From assembly GCF_900187125.1 (NCBI RefSeq), contig NZ_LT906468.1, positions 3,534,001 through 3,598,000 of the forward strand: a stretch of DNA of 64,000 bases, in the 5' to 3' direction. Below are positions 28,085 to 35,407 of this stretch, in pieces. Under the pieces are notes generated by a model. That model worked only from the letters and a program-made list of their open reading frames with translations, did no database searches and was not told the origin of the DNA. The translations under genes and the position numbers were made by a program. This DNA is from Sphingobacterium mizutaii (GTDB lineage: Bacteria; Bacteroidota; Bacteroidia; Sphingobacteriales; Sphingobacteriaceae). Position 1 is the stretch's first letter. Every line of letters starts with the position of its first letter.

Positions 28085-28387
28085 CTATTTATATTGTTGT
28101 TTGATTAAACTCTCTAAAGCAATGATATGATTTTCAAATGCTTTAGCACCCTTATCCGTCTTACTGTAACTTGTATTTGGCTTACGATCTATGAAGGTTT
28201 TGGTCACTAAAATATAGCCCTCCTTTTCCAGATTCTTAAGGTTTGAAGCGAGGTTACCATCGGTCACCTCCAACAGTTCCTTGAGCGAATTGAAATCATA
28301 GGAGTCATTGGCCATCAGGATACTCATGATTTGTAGCCTAACCCTATTTTCAAAAACCTTGTCATATAATGTTAAATCCAAGCTCAC
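28085..28387 (-). CDS. Winged-helix transcriptional regulator
   Basis: The 100-residue protein is nearly all one winged helix-turn-helix domain of the MarR/ArsR-like 'winged helix DNA-binding' type ('FENRVRLQIMSILMANDSYDFNSLKELLEVTDGNLASNLKNLEKEGY'). The wing is basic ('VTKTFIDRKPNTSYSKTDKGAKAF'), and a C-terminal helix likely serves dimerisation. No sensor domain is visible. Its start overlaps the stop of the upstream membrane-protein gene (ATGA type). Because identical palindromes precede both the membrane-protein gene and the coq4-like/creD pair, it is the natural candidate to bind them and repress its own operon; this is inference. Confidence 0.9.
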   Translation of the reverse strand: MSLDLTLYDKVFENRVRLQIMSILMANDSYDFNSLKELLEVTDGNLASNLKNLEKEGYILVTKTFIDRKPNTSYSKTDKGAKAFENHIIALESLIKQQYK

Positions 28388-29007
28388 TTTCTTTCGTACT
28401 TTTTATGGACAATTAACCCGTAAACGATATGTAGAACGCCAAAACCTAAGGCCCAAAATACGACGCCATATCCAGGGAAGGCCAAAGCTAACAAGCCTAA
28501 TACAATTTCCAAAATCCCAAGTACCCTAACTTCTCGAAAAGTGAACACACTGGCCGCCGCTAGCGACAGTCCATAAAAAATCAACAAAGTGGAGGCTACT
28601 AAACCAAAAACATCTTTACTGATCAGGATAATGGAAAACAAACCACCTGTCACCAATGGAATCGCCATCGCTTTCAAGAGGGTCTTACTGGTCGGGTTCC
28701 AAATGCTCTGCCCAGCTTTCTTTGCTTTTGCCCTAGCCATGCTCACCCCTACCGTCACGGAAATTAACAAGACCAAAATGGCGATGATGATCAATTTCCA
28801 GAGTACCTGCTCATCGAGCACATAATAGTCACGGTATCCAAACAAACTCTTGGTTCCATATACCACAAAATATGCAGCTGCTGATCCCAATAAAGCTAAA
28901 CAACCGATCAATACGCCAGAAAGTCCACTGATGGACATAAATTTCGATGATTTCTCCATCATGGAGCGGATCTGGCCTATTTCTTTTAAGATATCTTTCT
29001 GGTCCAT
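28384..29007 (-). CDS. Six-helix membrane protein of unknown function
   Basis: I start this 207-residue protein at ATG 29007 ('MDQKDILKEIGQIRSMMEKSS') because a longer frame to 29067 would run through the palindrome at 29013-29031. The short charged N-terminal helix is followed by six or so hydrophobic segments ('LIGCLALLGSAAAYFVVYG', 'LIIIAILVLLISVTVGVSM', 'ILEIVLGLLALAFPGYGVVFW') and a basic C-terminus. I do not recognise a characterised family. Proteins like this are often encoded next to small winged-helix regulators in Bacteroidota, as here, which suggests a membrane sensor or effector for that regulator. It is the first gene of the regulator operon. Confidence 0.8.
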   Translation of the reverse strand: MDQKDILKEIGQIRSMMEKSSKFMSISGLSGVLIGCLALLGSAAAYFVVYGTKSLFGYRDYYVLDEQVLWKLIIIAILVLLISVTVGVSMARAKAKKAGQSIWNPTSKTLLKAMAIPLVTGGLFSIILISKDVFGLVASTLLIFYGLSLAAASVFTFREVRVLGILEIVLGLLALAFPGYGVVFWALGFGVLHIVYGLIVHKKYERK

Positions 29008-29012
29008 AAAAG

Positions 29013-29031
29013 TACTTTGTGTTTCAAAGTA
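29013..29031. promoter_or_regulatory. Palindromic operator candidate upstream of the regulator operon
   Basis: Identical in all 19 bases to the site at 28049-28067. It ends 5 bp before the ATG at 29007, so a bound protein would block the ribosome-binding region or promoter. A further AGTACTT half-like sequence follows at about 29043. Confidence 0.7.
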
Positions 29032-29067
29032 AAGGAGAAAAAAGTACTTGCGCAAATATTTTTTCAA

Positions 29068-29526
29068 AATTTTTTAAAAGCCTCCCCTATTCCATCAATA
29101 AATCCAAGATCTTAAAAGCCTGTTTTTTATCCAATTTTTGGTCTTAAGCCTTCGGACCTCGCTTTACCCTTGTTCGAGGCATATTCGGAAAATTCGGAAT
29201 ATGCCTCGAATAAGGTCAAAATAAGCTCCAATATCCTAGTCAGAATTTTAGAAGGAATCCTTATTACTATAGAATATGGTTTATTGATTTATTATATAAA
29301 GGGAGCAATACCCTTCCCCCTATCCATATTTCTGGGAGGCTATTCTTTTAATTTTCCATATTTAGGAAGAGCAAAAGCGGAGGTTTACCGGTCGGGATCA
29401 CTGCAAAAGCAGGATGATCTTCCCGTATTTTGAGCTTAGTCTGGTCCATTTTCAATGTTTTTTAAAAAATTAGGCTTTAAGAGACAAAGAGTTACAAAAA
29501 AACACAGAAAAAAGAGAAGAAAAAGC
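29068..29526. other. Intergenic stretch with no convincing gene
   Basis: About 460 bp between the regulator operon and the tRNA promoter. It contains the long hairpin at 29168-29215 and a possible 33-codon minus-strand frame (29449-29348). A + strand open frame at 29170-29433 starts inside the hairpin, has no family features and looks spurious. Confidence 0.6.
29168..29215. repeat. Long orphan inverted repeat
   Basis: TTCGAGGCATATTC (29173-29186) is perfectly complementary to 29197-29210. With one mismatch the arms extend to 19 bp (29168-29186 and 29197-29215), around a 10-nt loop. No T-run follows on + and it is far from any gene end, so it is not an obvious terminator. It could be a REP/MITE-like remnant. 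Confidence 0.8.
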
Positions 29527-29557
29527 TTGACATATATAGGTTTGGTTTCTATCTTTG
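29527..29557 (+). promoter_or_regulatory. Promoter of tRNA-Leu
   Basis: TTG (29527-29529) is followed after 20 bp by TATCTTTG (29550-29557), matching the Bacteroidota -33/-7 consensus. The tRNA starts 22 bp after the -7 box. Confidence 0.75.
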
Positions 29558-29578
29558 TGGCTCAATAAAATCCTAACT

Positions 29579-29660
29579 GCGGAAGTGGCGTAATTGGTAG
29601 CCGCACCAGACTTAGGATCTGGCGCCGCGAGGCGTGGGGGTTCGAGTCCCTTCTTCCGCA
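29579..29660 (+). tRNA. tRNA-Leu, anticodon UAG
   Basis: The acceptor arm GCGGAAG (29579-29585) pairs with CTTCCGC (29653-29659), with discriminator A at 29660. The anticodon stem CCAGA/TCTGG encloses CTTAGGA with anticodon TAG. A long variable arm (GCCGCGAGGCG region) marks a class II tRNA, as for leucine. The T arm 'GGGTTCGAGTCCC' is clear. The 3' CCA is not encoded. A terminator follows 7 bp later. Confidence 0.97.
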
Positions 29661-29666
29661 CTTGAT

Positions 29667-29704
29667 GTCCTCCTGAAAACAAAATATCAGGAGGACTTTT
29701 TTTT
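29667..29704 (+). terminator. Terminator after tRNA-Leu
   Basis: GTCCTCCTGA (29667-29676) and TCAGGAGGAC (29687-29696) form a perfect 10-bp stem followed by eight T. It ends 28 bp before the trigger factor ATG, leaving little room for a separate promoter, so partial read-through into tig is possible. Confidence 0.88.
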
Positions 29705-29732
29705 ATTAATTGCGAAAAGCTAAAACAAGAGT

Positions 29733-31067
29733 ATGAATATTTCACACCAGAACATTGATGACATCAACGCTAGTATCCAAGTGGAAATAGCGCCTGAGGA
29801 CTATAATCCACAGGTTGATAAAGCAATTAAAGACCAAGCAAAACAAGCTAAATTACCAGGATTCCGCCCAGGAATGGTTCCTACTGGACATATCAAACGT
29901 ATGTACGGTAAAGCGATCTTATTTGATGAGATCAATAAAATTATCAATGATAAAATTGCTGAATACATCGGTGAGCAAAAACTGGAAGTATTAGGCCAAC
30001 CTCTTCCTAAAGAAGAAGACAAAGACGGTCAATACAACTGGGATTTCAAAGATACTTTTAAATTCGATTACGAGATCGGTTTAGCTCCTCAGTTTGACAT
30101 TCCTTTCTCAGCAGAGACGGAATTCACTGAATACGACATCAAAGCTGATGAAGCGACGCTTACTGAGCGTATCAAAAACTTACGTCGTAGCTATGGTAAA
30201 ATGACCAACCCTGAAGTTTCTGAAGAAGGTGACGTTCTTTACGCTACTTTGAAACAAGATAAAGAAGACGGTATCGAAAAAACAACTTCAATCCGTACGG
30301 ATATCATTGAAGATGCCAAAATCAAAAAATCATTGGTTGGCTTGAAAAAAGATGATACTGCAAAAGTTGACGTGAAGAAAGCATTCAAAGTTGCTGATCT
30401 TGCTCGTATCTTAGGTATCACTGAAGATGAGGCTGAAAACTTAGACGTTACTAAATTCGAATTGACGGTTAAAAACATCAATAGATTAGAAGAGTCTGAC
30501 TTGAACCAAGAGTTCTTCGACAAATTGTTCCCTGCTGGTGAAGTAACCACAGAAGAGCAATTCAACGAAAAAGTAAAAGAAGAAGTTGAAAACCTATTCA
30601 AACAAAACTCAGCTCAAAAATTACGCAACGATATGTATACTTTCGGTATGGATAAAGTTGACGCTAAATTCCCTGAGGACTTCTTGAAAAAATGGTTAAA
30701 AGCAACTAACCCTAACTTGGATGCTACTGAAATCGAAGAAGGTTTCGAAGATTTCTTGAACAACTTGAAATGGACGATCATCGAAAACCGCATCGTTACA
30801 GCAAACAACTTAGAAGTAAAATATGATGAGGTTGTTGATTTGGCGAAAGAACGCATCTACGCGCAAATCAAAATGTACAACATCAACGAAGAGCCAACTG
30901 ATGAGCAATTGCAACAATTCGCAATGCAATTATTAGGCGACAGAGAGCAAGCTAACCGTTTGTTCGAAGAAGTAAAAGCTTTAAAAGTGTTCGATCAATT
31001 GAAAGATACAGTGAAAATCAAATCTAAAAAGATCGATTTCGACAAATTCGAAAAGCTTGACAAATAA
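29733..31067 (+). CDS. tig: Trigger factor, ribosome-associated chaperone
   Basis: The 444-residue protein has the N-terminal ribosome-binding domain of trigger factor. Its signature loop appears as 'KLPGFRPGMVPTGHIKRMYGK' divided over residues 40-60, a Bacteroidota variant of GFRxGxxP. The middle region (about 150-240) is a weak PPIase-like domain, and the C-terminal part is a long charged helical chaperone domain. It binds ribosomal protein L23 near the exit tunnel and shields nascent chains. Codon use is highly regular, in keeping with strong expression. It follows the tRNA-Leu terminator closely and is itself followed by a strong terminator. Confidence 0.93.
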   Translation: MNISHQNIDDINASIQVEIAPEDYNPQVDKAIKDQAKQAKLPGFRPGMVPTGHIKRMYGKAILFDEINKIINDKIAEYIGEQKLEVLGQPLPKEEDKDGQYNWDFKDTFKFDYEIGLAPQFDIPFSAETEFTEYDIKADEATLTERIKNLRRSYGKMTNPEVSEEGDVLYATLKQDKEDGIEKTTSIRTDIIEDAKIKKSLVGLKKDDTAKVDVKKAFKVADLARILGITEDEAENLDVTKFELTVKNINRLEESDLNQEFFDKLFPAGEVTTEEQFNEKVKEEVENLFKQNSAQKLRNDMYTFGMDKVDAKFPEDFLKKWLKATNPNLDATEIEEGFEDFLNNLKWTIIENRIVTANNLEVKYDEVVDLAKERIYAQIKMYNINEEPTDEQLQQFAMQLLGDREQANRLFEEVKALKVFDQLKDTVKIKSKKIDFDKFEKLDK

Positions 31068-31093
31068 GCATTACAAGAATTAGTTATAAAATA

Positions 31094-31131
31094 AAAAAAG
31101 GTTAACGGAGCAATTTCGTTAACCTTTTTTT
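31094..31131 (+). terminator. Terminator after tig
   Basis: AAAAAAAGGTTAACG and CGTTAACCTTTTTTT form a long perfect stem (31100-31107 with 31117-31124 as its core) plus a T-run. Confidence 0.9.
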
Positions 31132-31201
31132 GTAGTATTTAGTAGTAAGTATTTAGTATTTAGACTCGGGGGGCTTTAAACGAAGGGAATGGGAAGGTAG
31201 G

Positions 31202-31669
31202 CTATTTGAACCAGGATTAATGGGATGAGAGGATGGGCCAAGATTTAGGGAAAGAACCAGGATTTAACAGATTCGAGGATAGACCATGATTTGGATCAAC
31301 ATTTCGCTGGAAAATCCCCAATACGCCCGCACCTTCGGTTAAATAACTGTAAACTATTTTGAACCAGGATGCCCTTCGACGCCGCTCAGGGTACGGGATG
31401 GGAGGATGGGCCAAGATTAGGGAAAGAACCAGGATTTAACAGATTCGAGGATAGACCATGATTTGGATCAACATTTCGCTGGAAAATCCCCAATACGCCC
31501 GCACCTTCGGTTAAATAACTGTAAACTATTTTGAACCAGGATGCCCTTCGACGCCGCTCAGGATACGGGATGGGAGGATGGGCCAAGATTAGGGAAAGAA
31601 CAAGGATTTAACAGATTCGAGGATAGACCATGATTTGGATCAACATTTCGCTGGAAAATCCCCAATACG
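31202..31669. repeat. Tandem array of a roughly 172-bp unit, three copies
   Basis: Copy 1 is 31202-31353 (152 bp, with an internal deletion and one extra T), copy 2 is 31354-31525 (172 bp), and copy 3 is 31526-31669 (truncated). Each unit begins CTATTTTGAACCAGGAT. Copies 2 and 3 contain the REP-like CCCTTCGACGCCGCTCAGG. Copies 2 and 3 are nearly identical. Open frames in the array are by-products of the repeat. Confidence 0.92.
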
Positions 31670-31673
31670 GTAG

Positions 31674-31692
31674 GGGCGAATTGAATTCGCCC
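31674..31692. repeat. Perfect palindrome in the repeat region
   Basis: GGGCGAATT and AATTCGCCC flank a central G, giving a 19-bp perfect inverted repeat at the junction of the tandem array and the first dispersed repeat. It resembles widespread intergenic REP-like sequences. Confidence 0.8.
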
Positions 31693-31790
31693 GCCACATG
31701 CAGGCACATATGTTGGAGGTTATAAGACTCCAATAAATCGTTTCTAATATATCAATAACCTACAAAAAAATGGTTTCCTCATCTTTCGAT
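31688..31790. repeat. Dispersed direct repeat, copy A
   Basis: The first 31 bp (31688-31718) are identical to 32036-32066, and the next roughly 70 bp are recognisably related, ending in a shared 'CAAAAAAATGGTT.CCTCATCTT' stretch. It is part of a repeat-rich intergenic region (31132-32143) in which I see no gene. Confidence 0.8.
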
Positions 31791-31922
31791 TTCGGATGAC
31801 CCAATCTTTCAAAAAAAACAAAAAATAGATTCTTCGTTTTACTCTGAATCCCTCTCTGGAATATCCAATTCTGAACGATCAGTGAAGAATCTGTACGTTT
31901 CTCCTCCCTTAGATCCTGTCAT

Positions 31923-31941
31923 CCTTAACCGAAGGTTAAGG
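31923..31941. repeat. Short inverted repeat
   Basis: CCTTAACC (31923-31930) and GGTTAAGG (31934-31941) enclose GAA. The adjoining 'GGAACTGTA' echoes the CCTTCGGTTAAATAACTGTA part of the tandem unit in rearranged form. Confidence 0.75.
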
Positions 31942-32035
31942 AACTGTACACCAATACCATCATTGTTGGGATAATTCCGAGATTCTTCGTACCTCAGAAT
32001 GCACGGAAATCAATGATTTTGAGGTTTATCGCATA

Positions 32036-32141
32036 CGCCCGCCACATGCAGGCACATATGTTGGAGATCATTAAGACTCTTCTAAGTCACTTCTATTCCA
32101 TCATTCAACAACAAAAAAATGGTTACCTCATCTTACTTAAT
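32036..32141. repeat. Dispersed direct repeat, copy B
   Basis: Second copy of the element at 31688-31790, with 31 identical bases at its left end and diverged remainder. It ends next to the stop codon of the DUF3943 gene on the minus strand. Confidence 0.8.
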
Positions 32142-32143
32142 TT

Positions 32144-33613
32144 CTAGAAAAATATATTATACCCAACCGACAACCTACCATAAGGATACTCACGATTAAA
32201 GTCTGGATATTGCTGTTCATAGAAATGCCCCTGGAGGTTGAAATAACCAGAGCTCAGGTTGATGGACCAACGTTTATATAATCTCAAGCTGGCTTCTACA
32301 TTCAGTCCATGGAGGACGTAGTATGAGTCCGTACCCGATATAGTGAAAAACACCCCACCGTTATAGTCGGCACTTAGAATAAAGCGATCTAAGAGCATCA
32401 AATCTCCACGGAACCTATATGATGCTCCGGGGCCATAATTGTAGTTCCTACTGGCTCCATACAGCAAATATGGATCAGGAACTGCCGCCAATATCACCGC
32501 ACCAGCTCCAACAGACAGGTTCAAGCGATTGCCTTTTTTATATCTGAATTCAGACAGCCAATTATAGTTCAAACTTTGTCCGCCGTAAAAGAAGGCATCG
32601 TTGTTATAGAAATCGTAATGGGCATTCAAGGTACCATAATGATCCCCTTTTTTAGACTTGAAGAATTTTGCACCATAAAGCAAGGCATGTACATGGACTC
32701 CATTGATAAATGAACTATCTCCATTCCCCAATTCTAGGTTTACAGAGAACTGATCGAAAGGTCTTTTATAGTTATGGTCACCATTACTATAAATAAATCG
32801 CAAACGACCGTAAAAAGCATTCTTTCCTTCATTCAGGAAATCACCTTCCTTGGCATCGAAACGTCGCACGCCTAAATCCAGTTCCGCTTTGATGACCGAA
32901 GAATCCGCTCCATAATAATCATCGATCGGTTTACCCCACTTGCCATCCAATAAGCGATTCAAACCGTTGATAGGATTCACCAATGTCGCTACGATCTCGT
33001 TTCCGATCCTATTATGGTCGGTACGATTTCTTGCTAGGATATTTCGGGATACCCGATGCATCATTTCGCCCATCAAAATCCCTCCAAAAGTCGTATTGAC
33101 TAAATCATTGATGGAAGGGTGCTGGGTTTCCCCTGCGGTCTCCCAGATATAACTACCAGCTACAGTGGCTAGTGAGGATTGGTAAAAGTTGTAACCATTA
33201 CTTCGGAACGCATTGAAATAAATCTGTCCATGGAAAGGGTGGTCAATCTGATTAGTGGTAAATTGATTATCATCCCAGTCCCAGGCACTGAATCGCTGAT
33301 GGTCCAAAAAGTTCTGGAAACTGATATATGAATAAGGATCTTTCGTAATAAAGCGATTGAAGGAAGCCGGTAAAGCTTGGGCCAAAAACCATTGGGTTCC
33401 TGCTCGCCAGAATTTCTTTTCCCTCTTGGGATTCAGGTCCCATTCTAAGGTATCCTTGATAAACGCAGGTTCATCGGGAAGGACAGTTAGGCTGTCTTTT
33501 CTAAATTGGATCGTATCAGTAACTGACTTGGTCTCTACCTGAGCTAAAGATTTTAAAGTGGATAAAATTAAGACCCACGTGAGAAGAAATAGTGTCCTGT
33601 GATTTAGTTGCAA
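32144..33613 (-). CDS. DUF3943 outer-membrane protein
   Basis: The 489-residue protein has a signal peptide ('LLTWVLILSTLKSLAQ'). A conserved block at about 95-210 ('DWDDNQFTTNQIDHPFHGQIYFNAFRSNGYNF', split over two parts, and 'NDLVNTTFGGILMGEMMHRVS') is characteristic of DUF3943. The C-terminal half alternates aromatic and polar residues and ends 'RLSVGYNIFF', as in an outer-membrane barrel. Function of the family is unknown. It stands alone: the repeat region lies downstream and a divergent secreted-protein gene upstream. Confidence 0.85.
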   Translation of the reverse strand: MQLNHRTLFLLTWVLILSTLKSLAQVETKSVTDTIQFRKDSLTVLPDEPAFIKDTLEWDLNPKREKKFWRAGTQWFLAQALPASFNRFITKDPYSYISFQNFLDHQRFSAWDWDDNQFTTNQIDHPFHGQIYFNAFRSNGYNFYQSSLATVAGSYIWETAGETQHPSINDLVNTTFGGILMGEMMHRVSRNILARNRTDHNRIGNEIVATLVNPINGLNRLLDGKWGKPIDDYYGADSSVIKAELDLGVRRFDAKEGDFLNEGKNAFYGRLRFIYSNGDHNYKRPFDQFSVNLELGNGDSSFINGVHVHALLYGAKFFKSKKGDHYGTLNAHYDFYNNDAFFYGGQSLNYNWLSEFRYKKGNRLNLSVGAGAVILAAVPDPYLLYGASRNYNYGPGASYRFRGDLMLLDRFILSADYNGGVFFTISGTDSYYVLHGLNVEASLRLYKRWSINLSSGYFNLQGHFYEQQYPDFNREYPYGRLSVGYNIFF

Positions 33614-33723
33614 TGTAATAGAAGTTAAATTTGGCGTAAAATTAATGTATTAGCCTGAAACCATAAACTCAAATTTCGATTCCTACCCATTCGTGACAAA
33701 GCTTTTTGTCAAGCTCAAAACAG

Positions 33724-33754
33724 TTTGCCCTTTAAATGGTTTTAATTATATTTA
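33724..33754 (+). promoter_or_regulatory. Candidate promoter of the secreted duplicated-domain protein
   Basis: TTTG (33724-33727) is followed after 19 bp by TATATTTA (33747-33754), one base from the TAnnTTTG consensus, 24 bp before the ATG. Confidence 0.5.
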
Positions 33755-33778
33755 AAGGTTAACCAACAGAATCACAAC

Positions 33779-34468
33779 ATGAAAAGATTATTTTTAAGTT
33801 TGGCCATTCTGCTGATGGGCTTTGCAGTCATAGCTCAATCCAAGCAGCCCCTACATGGAGCTTACCTCGCAAAAGATGGAAATGTCAATCACCTATGGCT
33901 ATTTGTCGATGGCTATAGTTCCTATATCCAATATGAGGACAATAAGTATATTTCCACCTGGGGAGGTCCATTTAGCACAGCAAACAATGGAATCCAGGTA
34001 AAAGTGGAATATAATGATGCCAATCCCGCTGAGATCGGTACCGAAAAGGCCACGAATGCCCAATTGGATGGCAAAGGCATCAAAATGGGGAACCTGAACT
34101 TCACAAAACAAACCGCCAATAAACAGGATTTGGATGGTTTGTGGCGAATAACCGGCAGGAAAGAAAAAGATAAAATGTCAACCATACCTCGCGGCGATAG
34201 AAAAACCATCAAAATATTGGTAGATGGCTATTTCCAATGGATTGCCATCAATCCTGCGGAAAAGGGATTTTATGGTACCGGTGGAGGAAAATATAGTTTT
34301 AAGGATAAGAAATATACCGAGAACATCTTATTCTTCTCCCGAGACAATAGCCGGGTCGGCGCTTCCTTGTCCTTTGATGGCGAAATCAAAGATGGCGCTT
34401 GGAACCACAGTGGCTTGAGCTCAAAAGGTGACCCGATCTTTGAGATCTGGTCTAGGGACAATAAATAG
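33779..34468 (+). CDS. Secreted protein with two related beta-rich repeats, function unknown
   Basis: The 229-residue protein has a signal peptide ('SLAILLMGFAVIAQ') and then two similar halves. The first begins 'LHGAYLAKDG' and contains 'LFVDGYSSYIQ'; the second begins 'LDGLWRITGR' and contains 'ILVDGYFQWIAI'. Both halves continue with a GTW/GTGG-like turn and a beta strand. The pattern suggests an internal duplication of a lipocalin-like or membrane-adjacent beta domain. No catalytic residues are visible. It is a single gene flanked by a promoter-like element and a strong terminator. I do not recognise a characterised family. Confidence 0.82.
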   Translation: MKRLFLSLAILLMGFAVIAQSKQPLHGAYLAKDGNVNHLWLFVDGYSSYIQYEDNKYISTWGGPFSTANNGIQVKVEYNDANPAEIGTEKATNAQLDGKGIKMGNLNFTKQTANKQDLDGLWRITGRKEKDKMSTIPRGDRKTIKILVDGYFQWIAINPAEKGFYGTGGGKYSFKDKKYTENILFFSRDNSRVGASLSFDGEIKDGAWNHSGLSSKGDPIFEIWSRDNK

Positions 34469-34480
34469 AGACTTTAACAT

Positions 34481-34524
34481 AAAAAGAATCGGGGCTTTCA
34501 AATGAAAGCCCCGATTCTTTTTTA
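34481..34524. terminator. Bidirectional terminator between the secreted protein and cysM
   Basis: AAAAAGAATCGGGGCTTTCA (34481-34500) is perfectly complementary to the following arm after an AA loop, with U-tracts on both strands. Confidence 0.92.
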
Positions 34525-34534
34525 TCAATATCTC

Positions 34535-35407
34535 TTAACCAAAGAGGTCTGAACTGAGGTATCGATCGCCTCTATCACACACGATAAATACGATAATGCC
34601 TTCATCGATTTCATTGGCTACGGTCAAGGCTGCTTGGAAAGCTCCTCCTGAGCTCATACCTGCAAATACCCCTTCTTTTCTAGCCAATTCCCTTGCTCTC
34701 TGGGTTGCATCTTTTTGGTCGATGTCTATAATACGATCCACTCTACTTGGATCAAAAATCTTGGGAAGATATTCCTCTGGCCATCTTCTGATGCCGGGAA
34801 TAGATGATTCCTCAGTCGGTTGACAGCCGACGATCTGAACCTCAGGATTCTGACCTTTCAAATAGATCGAACAGCCCATGATGGTACCGGTAGTTCCCAT
34901 TGCACTCACAAAGTGTGTAATCTTGCCATCGGTATCTCGCCAGATCTCAGGCCCGGTGGTCTTGACATGTGCTTCGTAATTGTCGGGGTTGGAAAATTGA
35001 TTGAGAATGAAATATTCACCCGTTGCAGCTTTTTCTTCAGCATAATCACGGCTTACTTCCATATTGTCCAACAAAGTAACTTTTCCACCAAAAGCTTCCA
35101 TGGTCAAGGTCCTTTCCCTTGTCGAAGTAGAGGGCATTACGAGCTCAATCTCTAATCCATACATACTGGCGATCATGGCCAAGGCAATACCTGTATTGCC
35201 ACTGGTCGCTTCAATCAATTTGCTGTCTTTATTGATTTCGCCACGTTCCATCGCAGAACGGATCATATTTAATGCAGCACGGTCTTTTACCGAGCCGCCG
35301 GGATTATTCCCTTCTAATTTTGCATATATTTTCACCTTTGGGTTGTCATGAAATCCTTTGATTTCCACCATCGGTGTATTTCCAATTAAGTCTATAATAT
35401 TCGCCAT
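34535..35407 (-). CDS. cysM: Cysteine synthase B (O-acetylserine sulfhydrylase)
   Basis: The 290-residue PLP enzyme carries the Schiff-base lysine K41 in 'NNPGGSVKDRAA', the substrate loop 'EATSGNTGIALA' and the phosphate-binding 'SAMGTTGTIMG'. Its length and motifs favour CysM over CysK. It makes cysteine from O-acetylserine and sulfide (or thiosulfate) in the cytoplasm. The start overlaps the stop of cysE by one base (TAATG type), so the two consecutive pathway enzymes are made from one operon and probably coupled. It ends at a shared bidirectional terminator. Confidence 0.95.
   Translation of the reverse strand: MANIIDLIGNTPMVEIKGFHDNPKVKIYAKLEGNNPGGSVKDRAALNMIRSAMERGEINKDSKLIEATSGNTGIALAMIASMYGLEIELVMPSTSTRERTLTMEAFGGKVTLLDNMEVSRDYAEEKAATGEYFILNQFSNPDNYEAHVKTTGPEIWRDTDGKITHFVSAMGTTGTIMGCSIYLKGQNPEVQIVGCQPTEESSIPGIRRWPEEYLPKIFDPSRVDRIIDIDQKDATQRARELARKEGVFAGMSSGGAFQAALTVANEIDEGIIVFIVCDRGDRYLSSDLFG

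Noticed and set aside
28384..29067. Longer N-terminus for the membrane protein upstream of 29007
   Set aside because: It would translate through the palindrome at 29013-29031 and adds a non-conserved leader.
29170..29433. 87-codon + strand frame in the regulator-tRNA gap
   Set aside because: It begins inside an inverted repeat, lacks recognisable features and has no promoter or family resemblance.
29527..29704. tRNA-Leu as an attachment site for an integrated element
   Set aside because: No integrase and no repeated tRNA 3' end were seen in the window.
31217..31586. Two nearly identical 65-codon minus-strand frames
   Set aside because: They are copies created by the 172-bp tandem repeat, with no start context or domain.
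31202..31669. Possible CRISPR array
   Set aside because: Units are about 172 bp and repeat in full without short repeats plus unique spacers, and no cas genes are present.
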